DNA of 11,295 bases from an uncultured Bacilli bacterium (GTDB taxonomy: Bacteria; Bacillota_I; Bacilli_A; RF39; UBA660). Below are positions 1-6,679 of this stretch, one piece after another. Location: assembly GCA_910586195.1 (NCBI GenBank), contig CAJUHO010000036.1, forward strand, positions 1 to 11,295, given 5' to 3'. The notes below the pieces were generated by a model that saw only the letters and a list, made by a program, of their open reading frames with translations, did not search any database and was not told where the DNA came from. The first letter of the stretch is position 1. Each line of letters begins with the position of its first letter. The position numbers and the translations under genes were made by a program.

Positions 1-1100
1 AAACGATGTGGGTATGGATACCGAGGTACTCTTATACAATAGGAAGTGAAGATGGAGATGCCTATTATGGAAAGAAGGGAGAATACCTAAGTGGTGTACC
101 GACCCAAGCGTTACCAGGAGAGATAGATATTAGATTTATCCCAAAATCAGCAAAAGAGACAGGAAGTGGGAAGTATAAAGTAGCGGAAGGAGTAAATAAT
201 TGGAGAACACCAGATGGATTTACGCTTGGAAATGAAGAGTTAAGTGGAATCTGGGTAGGAAAATTTGAGACAAGTAGTTCAGTTCCTTCTGCTACATATG
301 GGGGAGGAAATGTCACAAACTTAGATGCGATGATAAAGCCGAATGTAACAAGTTGGAGAGGAATACAGGTAGCAAATATAGCTGAAGTTGGAAGAAATGT
401 AACAAAGAGTGGAAATCGTTATGGTTTTTCTAGTAGTAGTGTAAATTCCCACGCAATGAAGAATAGTGAATGGGCGCTAGCCTCCTATCTTTCACAAAGT
501 AGGTATGGAAAACTGGGAAATAAAAATTATAGTGGAGCGAATAAAGAGCTATATCAGAATAAGTCAAATGAGTTTGTAACAGGATGTAGTTATGGTGCCC
601 CAAGTAATGGAAATACAGACTATGGATGTCAGTATACATATGAAAAAAGTCCAAGTGGAACAGGGGCGTCCACAACAGGAACAATCTATGGAGTATATGA
701 TATGTCGGGAGGAGCCTGGGAATATGTGATGGGAGACTATGTCCCAGGAGGAGAGAAGTATTCAGGAACGAATACAACAGCCCATTCAGGATATACAGGA
801 TTATTGGGAGATGGAAATACTTATACAGGAAAAAGTTGGTTGGAAGAAAAGTATTATGATTTTTATGAAAGTAGTGATCCACTAACAGCATGTAAAGGAA
901 AAGCATGCATAAGTCAGGCCTTAAATGAGACAATGGGATGGTATGGAGATTATGCATATATGATAACGGCACAATACCCATGGTCCTTGCGCGGCGGCGC
1001 TTTTCATGGTGATAGTATTGTAGGTGTTTTCTATTATGACCTCGCTAGTGGCGATAGCTCTTGGAATGGGGCGTTCCGCCTCGTGTTGAGCGCGACTTAG
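1..1100 (+). CDS. Surface protein copy 1, C-terminal part (FGE/C-type-lectin-like domain with variable tail)
   Basis: This is the 5'-truncated first copy of a three-gene family. Bases 3-8 encode Thr-Met of an ETMW motif that lies at residues 237-240 of copy 2, so the ATG at 6 is internal and the N-terminal anchor and head domain lie off the window. What remains includes the IPRYSYTIG motif, a GIWVGKFETSSS segment, AMKNSEWA, two Cys pairs (CSYG with YGCQ, and CKGKAC) and the stretch IYGVYDMSGGAWEY. That last stretch matches the formylglycine-generating-enzyme signature (yGlyDMsGNvwEW) with GG in place of GN. The protein ends in an RGG...FRLVL tail. The fold is probably C-type-lectin-like and the protein extracellular; the ligand is unknown. 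Catalysis is not implied. The stop is TAG, and an inverted-repeat site follows 122 bp later. Confidence 0.85.
   Translation, partial: TMWVWIPRYSYTIGSEDGDAYYGKKGEYLSGVPTQALPGEIDIRFIPKSAKETGSGKYKVAEGVNNWRTPDGFTLGNEELSGIWVGKFETSSSVPSATYGGGNVTNLDAMIKPNVTSWRGIQVANIAEVGRNVTKSGNRYGFSSSSVNSHAMKNSEWALASYLSQSRYGKLGNKNYSGANKELYQNKSNEFVTGCSYGAPSNGNTDYGCQYTYEKSPSGTGASTTGTIYGVYDMSGGAWEYVMGDYVPGGEKYSGTNTTAHSGYTGLLGDGNTYTGKSWLEEKYYDFYESSDPLTACKGKACISQALNETMGWYGDYAYMITAQYPWSLRGGAFHGDSIVGVFYYDLASGDSSWNGAFRLVLSAT
981..1097 (+). other. Candidate variable region of copy 1 (DGR VR-like)
   Basis: This block holds 39 codons, from the Trp of PWS to the end. The body of the gene is adenine-rich (27 of 60 bases in 601-660), but 981-1100 has only 16 A in 120 and about 53% GC by hand count. 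It uses CGC, GGC, GCG, CTC and GTG codons that are rare upstream. Its ends (WS.RGG and FRLVLSAT) are shared with copy 2, while most interior residues differ. A GC-rich constant 3' end resembles the IMH of DGR targets, and adenine depletion is what A-to-N mutagenesis leaves behind. No template repeat was found to prove it. Confidence 0.55.
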
Positions 1101-1222
1101 TTGTACTTATAGATTTTGTCAGGCTTAGTGTATAAATTATTAAAAATAAATTTTCAACAAAATATATAATTATTTTTAGGAGCACGAATAGATGTGTTTC
1201 TTTTTTATTAGTAAATAAAAAT
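1101..1222. other. AT-rich intergenic stretch between copy 1 and the invertible segment
   Basis: This is 122 bp with no recognisable gene. It has no counterpart after copy 2, where the equivalent gap is only 64 bp. It contains a TATAAT at 1165-1170, an AGGAG at 1178-1182 and, 9 bp further on, an ATG opening an 8-codon frame (1192-1218). These could be a remnant start site or chance; no function is assigned. Confidence 0.4.
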
Positions 1223-1245
1223 TCATAAAGTAAAATACTTTATGA
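1223..1245. repeat. Inverted repeat A-left (recombination-site-like; also hairpin)
   Basis: This 23-bp site has arm CATAAAGT (1224-1231), core AAAAT (1232-1236) and arm ACTTTATG (1237-1244), with a flanking T and A. It is the exact reverse complement of 1497-1519. The inverted arms resemble paired half-sites for a site-specific recombinase, and the core resembles a strand-exchange region. As RNA it folds into a 9-bp stem with an AAA loop followed by TTCTTTT (1247-1253), so it may also be a weak terminator for copy 1. Confidence 0.75.
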
Positions 1246-1276
1246 GTTCTTTTAAAGTGCTTATGATATTTATAGA

Positions 1277-1305
1277 TTAAGTATATAATAAGGGGAAAAT
1301 ATAAT
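1277..1305 (+). promoter_or_regulatory. Candidate promoter inside segment A
   Basis: TTAAGT (1277-1282), 17 bp and TATAAT (1300-1305) are matched at the same spacing in segment B (3465-3493). An overlapping alternative is TTATGA (1261-1266), 17 bp, TATAAT (1284-1289). The -10 boxes are perfect but the -35 boxes are weak. Either would give a leader of more than 200 nt before copy 2. Confidence 0.45.
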
Positions 1306-1496
1306 CAAGTGAGAAAAAGAAAAATATAGAAAGATAAAGAGAAATGAGGGGAGGAAAAAAGGTTAAGTAGTCAAAAGATTGTCAAAAGATCAGAATAGAA
1401 ACAAAATAATACAAAGTTTTCAGAAAGGTAAAAACAGTCAAAAGAATAGTCTTCATTATATAATTAATTGATATATAAGAAGAATAACCTTAAAAG

Positions 1497-1519
1497 TCAT
1501 AAAGTATTTTACTTTATGA
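1497..1519. repeat. Inverted repeat A-right (recombination-site-like)
   Basis: It has the same arms as A-left with core ATTTT (1506-1510), the exact reverse complement of the A-left core. It sits 4 bp upstream of the ribosome binding site AAAGAGG (1524-1530) of copy 2, so as RNA its hairpin could also affect translation. The 39 bp at 1467-1505 are identical to 3657-3695. Confidence 0.75.
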
Positions 1520-1537
1520 TAAGAAAGAGGTTAGAGA

Positions 1538-3346
1538 ATGTTAGGAAGAATAAAGTATCAATGGAAGAGATTGAAGAATAACAATTACATTATATTGGTA
1601 GGGATTATCAGTTTGTTTTTAGTAGTAGGAGGATTTTCCTATGCCTTATTTACAAGTAGTGCAGAAAGGAAGGGTTCTTTAAATATTGTAACAGGAGAAA
1701 TCGTTGCGACAATAGAAAGTGATGGTCTAGATAATAATCATAGTATGATAATCAAAAGTGGAGAAAGTAAAGAGATAGTAATTACTTTGAAGAACGAAAA
1801 CGGGCGAGACGCAAAGTTTAATTTCTGGTATGAAGTGGCCGATGGAGTGAATGTAAGTTATGATAGTACAAAAGATGAGCCCATGGGAGAAGAAGGAGAA
1901 GTTATTAAAGATAATGGAGTAAAAACATATCGTTTGAAGATAGCGAATAATACAGATAAAGATGAAGTAATTACCTTTGGAAGTAATGGAGGCCTTTATA
2001 ATAAGAAATTAACATTTCCAAGTGGTAGGAAAATAGTAGAAGGAATTGTACCAATAGTAAATACAGAGGCTAACATGATAAAAGTAGTATGGAATGAATC
2101 TAGTAGTTCTTGGGTAAAGGCGGATGATAAGGCTTGGTATGATTATGATTTTGGAAAGTGGGCGAATGCTGTTACTGTGACAACTGCTACGAGAAGTAAA
2201 TATCAAAGTGCGACAAGCGGGACAGCAATTCTCATGAGTGATATCGAAACGATGTGGGTGTATGTACCAAGATACTCTTATACAATAGGGAGTGAAGATG
2301 GGACTAACTATTATGGAAAAAAGGGAGTTTATTTAAGTAATGCACCAACCCAAGTGTTACCAGGCGAGATAGATGCCAAGTTTATAAAGAAGAGTGAGAG
2401 AGAACTAGGAAAGGCCCAATATAAAGTAGCAGAAAAGAGAGGTGAATGGAGAACACCAGATGCATTTATGTTTGGAATAGGAGAGATATCAGGAATTTGG
2501 GTAGGAAAGTTTGAGACGAGTAGTAGTAATCTGAGTGCCCAATATGGAGGAGTAAATGTAACAACATTAGATGCAATGATAAAGCCGAATGTGACCAGTT
2601 GGAGGTCAATTCAAACATCGAATATAGCAGAAGTGGGAAGAAATATCACAAAAAGCGGAAATCGGTATGGATTTAATACAATACTATTGAATTCACATGC
2701 AATGAAAAACAGTGAATGGGCGACAGTTGCCTATCTTTCTCAGAGTAAATATGGAAAGTTTGGAAATAGAGATTATAATGGGGCGAATAAAGAGATATAT
2801 CAAAATAAATCAGATAAGTATATAACAGGCTGTAGCTATGGTGTACCAAGTAATGGAAATACAGACTATGGATGTCAATATACATATGAAAAAAGTCCAA
2901 AAGGAATAGGAGCGTCCACCACCGGAACGATATATGGAATTTATGATATGAGTGGAGGAGCCTGGGAATATATGATGGGAGATTATGCCCCAGGAGGAGA
3001 AAAGTATTCAGGGATGAATACGACACTCCATTCAGGATATACAGGACTATTACAGGATGGGACCAAGATATCTGGAAAGAGTTGGTTGGAAGAGAAGTAT
3101 TATGATTTTTATGAAAGTAGTAATCCATTAACATCATGTAAAGGAGCATCATGCACAACACATGCCTTAAATGAGACAGCGGGATGGTATGGAGATTCCA
3201 CATATATGGTAACAGCACAATACCCATGGTCTGTGCGGGGCGGTGGATATTACCTCAATAGCCCTGCGGGTGTTTTCTATTTTAACTATGATCGTGGTGG
3301 TATTAGCAATGGTGGGTCGTTTCGCCTCGTATTAAGTGCGACATAG
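1538..3346 (+). CDS. Surface protein copy 2: TasA/CalY-like head plus FGE/C-type-lectin-like domain with variable tail
   Basis: The start is fixed by AAAGAGG seven bases upstream. Residues 1-17 are basic and 18-36 form one membrane segment. The segment running through GGFSYALFTSS into GSLNIVTGEIVATI (about 31-58) resembles the N-terminus of SipW-processed TasA/CalY proteins, which read GGtyAyFsd...ftaGtldl. A beta-rich head follows (about 45-175), then a linker. From MWVYVPRYSYTIG (239-251) the C-terminal domain contains GIWVGKF, the Cys pairs 432/446 and 534/539, and IYGIYDMSGGAWEY (465-478), close to the FGE-sulfatase signature yGlyDMsGNvwEW. The tail is RGG...FRLVL (564-602). The protein is probably exported and surface-held, with a binding rather than catalytic role. 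Expression is likely controlled by the upstream invertible segment. The ligand is unknown and no SipW-type peptidase is nearby. Confidence 0.85.
   Translation: MLGRIKYQWKRLKNNNYIILVGIISLFLVVGGFSYALFTSSAERKGSLNIVTGEIVATIESDGLDNNHSMIIKSGESKEIVITLKNENGRDAKFNFWYEVADGVNVSYDSTKDEPMGEEGEVIKDNGVKTYRLKIANNTDKDEVITFGSNGGLYNKKLTFPSGRKIVEGIVPIVNTEANMIKVVWNESSSSWVKADDKAWYDYDFGKWANAVTVTTATRSKYQSATSGTAILMSDIETMWVYVPRYSYTIGSEDGTNYYGKKGVYLSNAPTQVLPGEIDAKFIKKSERELGKAQYKVAEKRGEWRTPDAFMFGIGEISGIWVGKFETSSSNLSAQYGGVNVTTLDAMIKPNVTSWRSIQTSNIAEVGRNITKSGNRYGFNTILLNSHAMKNSEWATVAYLSQSKYGKFGNRDYNGANKEIYQNKSDKYITGCSYGVPSNGNTDYGCQYTYEKSPKGIGASTTGTIYGIYDMSGGAWEYMMGDYAPGGEKYSGMNTTLHSGYTGLLQDGTKISGKSWLEEKYYDFYESSNPLTSCKGASCTTHALNETAGWYGDSTYMVTAQYPWSVRGGGYYLNSPAGVFYFNYDRGGISNGGSFRLVLSAT
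3227..3343 (+). other. Candidate variable region of copy 2 (DGR VR-like)
   Basis: These 39 codons match the length of the copy 1 block. They contain 21 A in 120 bases including the stop. Against copy 1 only 21 of 39 residues match, and the matches cluster at the ends. In the interior, first- and second-position changes outnumber third-position changes, whereas the last eight codons (FRLVLSAT) differ only at third positions. This shows diversity at the protein level in the middle and constraint at the 3' end, as in DGR targets of the C-type lectin fold. Confidence 0.55.
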
Positions 3347-3410
3347 TTATCTTGTTAGATAATATGGAATTTTTGAAAGAAATAATAAAATTTTATATAA
3401 AATAAAAAAT

Positions 3411-3433
3411 TCATAAAGTTAATTACTTTATGA
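3411..3433. repeat. Inverted repeat B-left (recombination-site-like)
   Basis: It has the same arms as site A (CATAAAGT at 3412-3419, ACTTTATG at 3425-3432) but core TAATT (3420-3424). It is the exact reverse complement of 3687-3709. Core divergence from site A is mirrored at both ends, which fits a recombinase that requires matching cores. Confidence 0.75.
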
Positions 3434-3441
3434 GTTTTTTT
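3412..3441 (+). terminator. Intrinsic terminator-like hairpin after copy 2, coincident with site B-left
   Basis: The 8-bp stem CATAAAGT/ACTTTATG with a 5-nt loop is followed by AG and seven T (3435-3441). It lies 65 bp after the stop of copy 2. The T-run is inside the candidate invertible segment, so inversion would replace it with the reverse complement of CCTTAAAAG, giving a weaker T-tract. Confidence 0.5.
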
Positions 3442-3464
3442 GAAATACTTATTGTATATATAAA

Positions 3465-3493
3465 TTAAGTATACAATGCGAGAGTCATATAAT
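3465..3493 (+). promoter_or_regulatory. Candidate promoter inside segment B
   Basis: TTAAGT (3465-3470), 17 bp and TATAAT (3488-3493) are the exact counterpart of the segment A promoter. The alternative is TTATTG (3449-3454), 17 bp, TACAAT (3472-3477). It points toward copy 3. Confidence 0.45.
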
Positions 3494-3686
3494 CAAGTAA
3501 GAAAATCAAGAATTACGAAAGAATAAGAAAATAAAGAAAAGAAAGGAGAAGAATAAATGGTCAAGGGATTGTCAAAAGGTTGGGGTAGAGACAAAATAAG
3601 ACAAGGTTCTACAGATAACAAAACCAGTCATAAAAATAGTCATCTATATAGTATTTATTGATATATAAGAAGAATAACCTTAAAAG

Positions 3687-3709
3687 TCATAAAGTAATTA
3701 ACTTTATGA
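3687..3709. repeat. Inverted repeat B-right (recombination-site-like)
   Basis: It has the same arms with core AATTA (3696-3700), the reverse complement of the B-left core. It sits just upstream of the GCGAGG ribosome binding site (3715-3720) of copy 3. Confidence 0.75.
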
Positions 3710-3728
3710 TAAAAGCGAGGTTAAGAGT

Positions 3729-5546
3729 ATGTTAGGAAGAATAAAGTATCAATGGAAGAAGTTAAGGAAAAGTAATTATATAGTAATAATAGGAATTATA
3801 AGTCTGTTTTTAGTAGTAGGAGGCTTTTCCTATGCCTTATTTACAAGTAGTGCAGAAAGAAGGGGTTCCCTAAATATTGTAACAGGACAAATTGTTGCGA
3901 CAATAGAAAGTGATAGTCTAGAGAGTAATAATAGTATGATAATCAAAAGTGGAGAGAGTAAAGAAATCGTAATTACCTTGAAGAATGAAAATAAGAGAAA
4001 TGGAAAGTTTAATTTTTGGTATGAAGTAGCAGATGGAGTGAATGTCAGTTATGACAGTACAAAAGACGAACCCATGGGCGAAGAGGGAGAAGTTATCGAA
4101 GATAATGGAGTAAAAACGTATCGTTTGAAGATAGCGAACAATACAGATAATGATGAGGTAATCACATTTGGAAGTAATGGAGGACTATATAATAAGAAAT
4201 TATCATTTCCAAGTGGCAAGAAGATAGTAGAAGGAATCATACCAGTAGTAGATACAGAAGATAACATGATAAAGGTAGTATGGAATGAATCTAGTAGCAG
4301 TTGGGTAAAGGCAGACAATAATAATTGGTATGATTATGATTTTGGGAAGTGGGCCAATGCTGTTACAGTGACAACTGCAAGTAGAAGTAAATATCAAAGT
4401 GCAGCAAGTGGAACAGCAATTCCTATGAATGATATTGAAACGATGTGGGTATATATTCCAAGATACTCTTATACGATAGGAAGCGAAGATGGAGATGCCT
4501 ATTATGGTAAACAGGGAGTATATTTAAATAATGCACCAACGAAAGCGTTACCAGGAGAAATTGATGTTAAGTTCATAAAAAAAGATGAAAAAGAGCTAGG
4601 AAATGCCCAATATAAAGTAGTAGAAAAGAGAAGTGGATGGAGAACGCCCGACGCATTTATGTTTGGAACAGAAGAGATATCAGGAATCTGGGTAGGAAAG
4701 TTTGAAACAAGTAGTTCGAATCCTTCTGCTGTAGGCGGAGGAGGTAATGTAGCGAGTTTAGATGCCATGATAAAACCTAATATGGTAAGTTGGCGAGAAA
4801 TGCAAGTGGCAAATATTGCTATTGTTGGAAGAAATATAACAAAGGATGAAAATCGTTATGGATTTAATAGTGAAATAGTAAATTCTCATGCGATGAAGAA
4901 TAGCGAATGGGCTCTTGTTACCTATCTTTCCCAAAGTAAATATGGGAAAGTGGGAAACAGAGAATTTAGAGAAAAAAATAAAGAGGTGTATCAGAATAGC
5001 TCAAATCAGTTTATAACAGGTTGTAGTTATGGTAGTCCCAGTAATGTAGGTCTTGACTATGGCTGCCAATATACTTATGATATTTCGATATCAGGAACAG
5101 GAGCATCTACAACAGGAACGATATATGGAGTTTATGATATGAATGGAGGAAGTTGGGAGTATACAATGGGAAATTATGCACCAAGTGGGAATAAATATAC
5201 AGGTTGGACTGTTAATTATAACTCGGGTTATACTGGACTATTACAAGACGGAACGACATTTACAGGAAAGAGTTGGTTGGAAGAGAAGTATTATGACTTT
5301 TATACAAGTAGTGATTTCTTAACAGCTTGTAATCAAAAAGCGTGCACAACACATGCTTTAAATGAAACAGCAGGCTGGTATGGAGATTATACTTATATGG
5401 TAATGGCACAATTGCCATGGTCTGTACGAGGTGGAGGGTATAGTGGTAACTACAGCCTTGGTGTAGGTGCAGGTATATTTTGCTTCCATCAGGGGGATGG
5501 AGTTACTTACAATACTTCGTTCCGTCTCGTGCTGGGTATTAGCTAA
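3729..5546 (+). CDS. Surface protein copy 3: TasA/CalY-like head plus FGE/C-type-lectin-like domain with variable tail
   Basis: This 605-residue paralogue of copy 2 is collinear up to the tail, whose Trp is residue 564 in both. It shares the basic start, the membrane segment (about 18-36), the SYALFTSSAERRGSLNIVTG stretch, the head domain and linker, MWVYIPRYSYTIGSEDG, and the FGE-like IYGVYDMNGGSWEY. It keeps the two Cys pairs. Its constant part differs more than copy 1 differs from copy 2, for example REFREKNKEVYQ and YTYDISISG. The tail is three residues longer and ends LGIS instead of LSAT. It is probably surface-anchored and under control of segment B. It is the last copy of the array and is followed by an ordinary terminator rather than a further CATAAAGT site. 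Confidence 0.85.
   Translation: MLGRIKYQWKKLRKSNYIVIIGIISLFLVVGGFSYALFTSSAERRGSLNIVTGQIVATIESDSLESNNSMIIKSGESKEIVITLKNENKRNGKFNFWYEVADGVNVSYDSTKDEPMGEEGEVIEDNGVKTYRLKIANNTDNDEVITFGSNGGLYNKKLSFPSGKKIVEGIIPVVDTEDNMIKVVWNESSSSWVKADNNNWYDYDFGKWANAVTVTTASRSKYQSAASGTAIPMNDIETMWVYIPRYSYTIGSEDGDAYYGKQGVYLNNAPTKALPGEIDVKFIKKDEKELGNAQYKVVEKRSGWRTPDAFMFGTEEISGIWVGKFETSSSNPSAVGGGGNVASLDAMIKPNMVSWREMQVANIAIVGRNITKDENRYGFNSEIVNSHAMKNSEWALVTYLSQSKYGKVGNREFREKNKEVYQNSSNQFITGCSYGSPSNVGLDYGCQYTYDISISGTGASTTGTIYGVYDMNGGSWEYTMGNYAPSGNKYTGWTVNYNSGYTGLLQDGTTFTGKSWLEEKYYDFYTSSDFLTACNQKACTTHALNETAGWYGDYTYMVMAQLPWSVRGGGYSGNYSLGVGAGIFCFHQGDGVTYNTSFRLVLGIS
5418..5543 (+). other. Candidate variable region of copy 3, longer and less GC-rich
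   Basis: These 42 codons keep the frame WSVRGG...SFRLVL but carry a three-residue net insertion. Codons such as GTA CGA GGT GGA are nearer to the gene's own usage. There are 26 A in 129 bases including the stop, still well below the gene body. It may be an older or differently templated version of the variable block. Confidence 0.45.
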
Positions 5547-5561
5547 TTGAATAAAACTCTG

Positions 5562-5591
5562 GATTATATCTAAAACGATATAATCTTTTTT
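5562..5591 (+). terminator. Intrinsic terminator after surface copy 3
   Basis: The 9-bp stem GATTATATC/GATATAATC has a 6-nt loop and is followed by six T. It closes the surface-protein array. Confidence 0.75.
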
Positions 5592-5620
5592 GCAAGAAAT
5601 GGAAAGTATTGTCATAGAAT
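5590..5620 (+). promoter_or_regulatory. Possible promoter of the DD-carboxypeptidase gene
   Basis: TTGCAA (5590-5595) and TAGAAT (5615-5620) are separated by 19 bp, longer than ideal. This lies directly between the preceding terminator and the gene's ribosome binding site. Confidence 0.3.
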
Positions 5621-5635
5621 GAAACAGGTGAAGTT

Positions 5636-6679
5636 ATGAAAAAAATCGTTCTCTTTCTTTTTTTGCTTTTATTTCCTATAAATGTTTTAGCATTATCAGA
5701 TAGTGGTAGTAATAGTATTGTTATGGACATGGATAGTGGTCGTATTCTTTATCAAAAAAATAGCAACAGTCCACATTTAATTGCTTCCATTACAAAAATT
5801 ATGACAGCGGTAATCGCTCTTGAAAATGGAAATGTAGATGATATTTACCAAGCGGGAGAAGAAGTTTTAGAAATGTATGGATCTAATATTTATATTGAAT
5901 ATAAGGAGAAAATGAGTTTAAAAGACCTATTATATGGACTAATGCTTAGAAGTGGAAATGATGCTGCCGTAGTAATTGCAAATAATATATGTAAAGATGA
6001 AAAAGATTTCGTAAAATTAATGAATAAAAAAGCAAAAGAGATTGGTATGAAAAATACAACATTTAGTAATTGTCATGGATTAGATGAAAAAACACAAAAT
6101 TATTCTACTGCTTATGATATGGCTATACTTTCTAGTTATGCTTATAATAAATTTCCTCTTTACAGACAGATTAGTAAAACATATAAATATATTTCGCAAA
6201 ATAAACAGAAAACTTATCTTTGGTATAATAGGAATAAACTTTTAAAAATGTATGAGTATACAACAGGAGGTAAGACTGGTTACACTCCAAGTGCTGGAAA
6301 AACATTTGTTTCAACGGCTAGAAAAGATGGTTTAAATTTAACAATTGTAACCTTAAATGATGGGGATACTTATGGTAATCATAAACAACTTTATGAAAAA
6401 ATTTATAAGAATTATCGAAAGTATATAATAGTAGATGCAAAAAATTTTGATTTAGATAAGAATTATTATATTAAGGAATCTTTCTCCTATGCTTTAACAA
6501 ATGAGGAGAAAGATAATATTAAAACGATTATTAAAATTGACAAAGCGCTTTCCTTGGATGTGAAAGGGCAGGTAGAGGTTTATTTATATGATAAATTAAT
6601 TAAGAAAATTCCAATTTATGAAAAACAAAAAAAAGAAAATAGTAAACTTTCTACTTTCTTTAAAAAATTATTTTCTTAA
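5636..6679 (+). CDS. D-alanyl-D-alanine carboxypeptidase (penicillin-binding protein, peptidase family S11)
   Basis: This exported serine peptidase trims the terminal D-Ala from peptidoglycan stem peptides. A signal peptide occupies about residues 1-19 (hydrophobic core 4-18). The three catalytic motifs of the SxxK penicilloyl-serine family are intact: SITK at 51-54 (nucleophile Ser51, Lys54), SGN at 106-108 and KTG at 213-215. The order and spacing are those of DacF/PBP5-type enzymes. The C-terminal part (about 260-347) is a short beta-type domain ending in a Lys-rich tail, which may hold the enzyme at the membrane, although no clear amphipathic helix was verified. The start is set by AGGTG (5626-5630), five bases upstream. 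Its last 12 bases overlap the end of the convergent metallophosphoesterase gene. Confidence 0.9.
   Translation: MKKIVLFLFLLLFPINVLALSDSGSNSIVMDMDSGRILYQKNSNSPHLIASITKIMTAVIALENGNVDDIYQAGEEVLEMYGSNIYIEYKEKMSLKDLLYGLMLRSGNDAAVVIANNICKDEKDFVKLMNKKAKEIGMKNTTFSNCHGLDEKTQNYSTAYDMAILSSYAYNKFPLYRQISKTYKYISQNKQKTYLWYNRNKLLKMYEYTTGGKTGYTPSAGKTFVSTARKDGLNLTIVTLNDGDTYGNHKQLYEKIYKNYRKYIIVDAKNFDLDKNYYIKESFSYALTNEEKDNIKTIIKIDKALSLDVKGQVEVYLYDKLIKKIPIYEKQKKENSKLSTFFKKLFS

Larger units (their letters stand above)
1223..1519. promoter_or_regulatory. Candidate invertible promoter segment upstream of copy 2
   Basis: A 251-bp non-coding interior is flanked by exact 23-bp inverted repeats and ends 18 bp before the start codon of copy 2. 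The layout is that of an inverton: recombination between the ends would flip the interior promoter. In the orientation shown, the best conserved promoter points toward copy 2, suggesting the ON state. The homologous segment at 3411-3709 has the same size and layout but its own core. The A-rich interior holds no convincing ORF. No invertase gene is in the window. Confidence 0.6.
3411..3709. promoter_or_regulatory. Candidate invertible promoter segment upstream of copy 3
   Basis: A 253-bp interior lies between exact 23-bp inverted repeats, ending 19 bp before the start codon of copy 3. It is homologous throughout to segment A, with strongest conservation around the promoter (ATTAAGTATA, TATAATCAAGT), an internal GATTGTCAAAAG motif, and the 39 bp next to the gene-proximal repeat. 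Both segments lie in the same orientation here. A 34-codon frame at 3557-3661 is rejected as coding. Confidence 0.6.
1..5546 (+). repeat. Tandem array of three paralogous surface-protein units
   Basis: The starts of copies 2 and 3 are 2191 bp apart. The repeated unit includes the gene and its upstream invertible-type segment, so whole modules (regulatory segment plus gene) were duplicated. The array extends left past the window edge, since copy 1 lacks its 5' part. Confidence 0.85.

Noticed and set aside
430..981. Long antisense frames inside copies 1 and 2 (also 2673-3227)
   Set aside because: They recur because the paralogues share sequence on the other strand. They encode unusual Tyr/His/Leu-rich products and lack their own context; they are shadows of the surface genes.
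1192..1218. An 8-codon frame after AGGAG in the gap behind copy 1
   Set aside because: It is very short, has no counterpart after copy 2 and no supported promoter; chance is likely in such AT-rich DNA.
1246..1496. The A-rich interiors of segments A and B as DGR template repeats
   Set aside because: Neither interior contains a match to the RGG...FRLVL coding block or its GC-rich end on the strand examined.
3347..3362. A small hairpin TTATC/GATAA just after the copy 2 stop
   Set aside because: The stem is only 5 bp and no T-tract follows directly; the stronger terminator-like structure is at 3412-3441.
3557..3661. A 34-codon frame in segment B with an AAAGGAG-like site upstream, and a matching same-length frame in segment A
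   Set aside because: In segment A the start codon is GTA, preceded directly by an in-frame TAA. Differences between the two are not biased to third positions, so protein-level selection is not supported.
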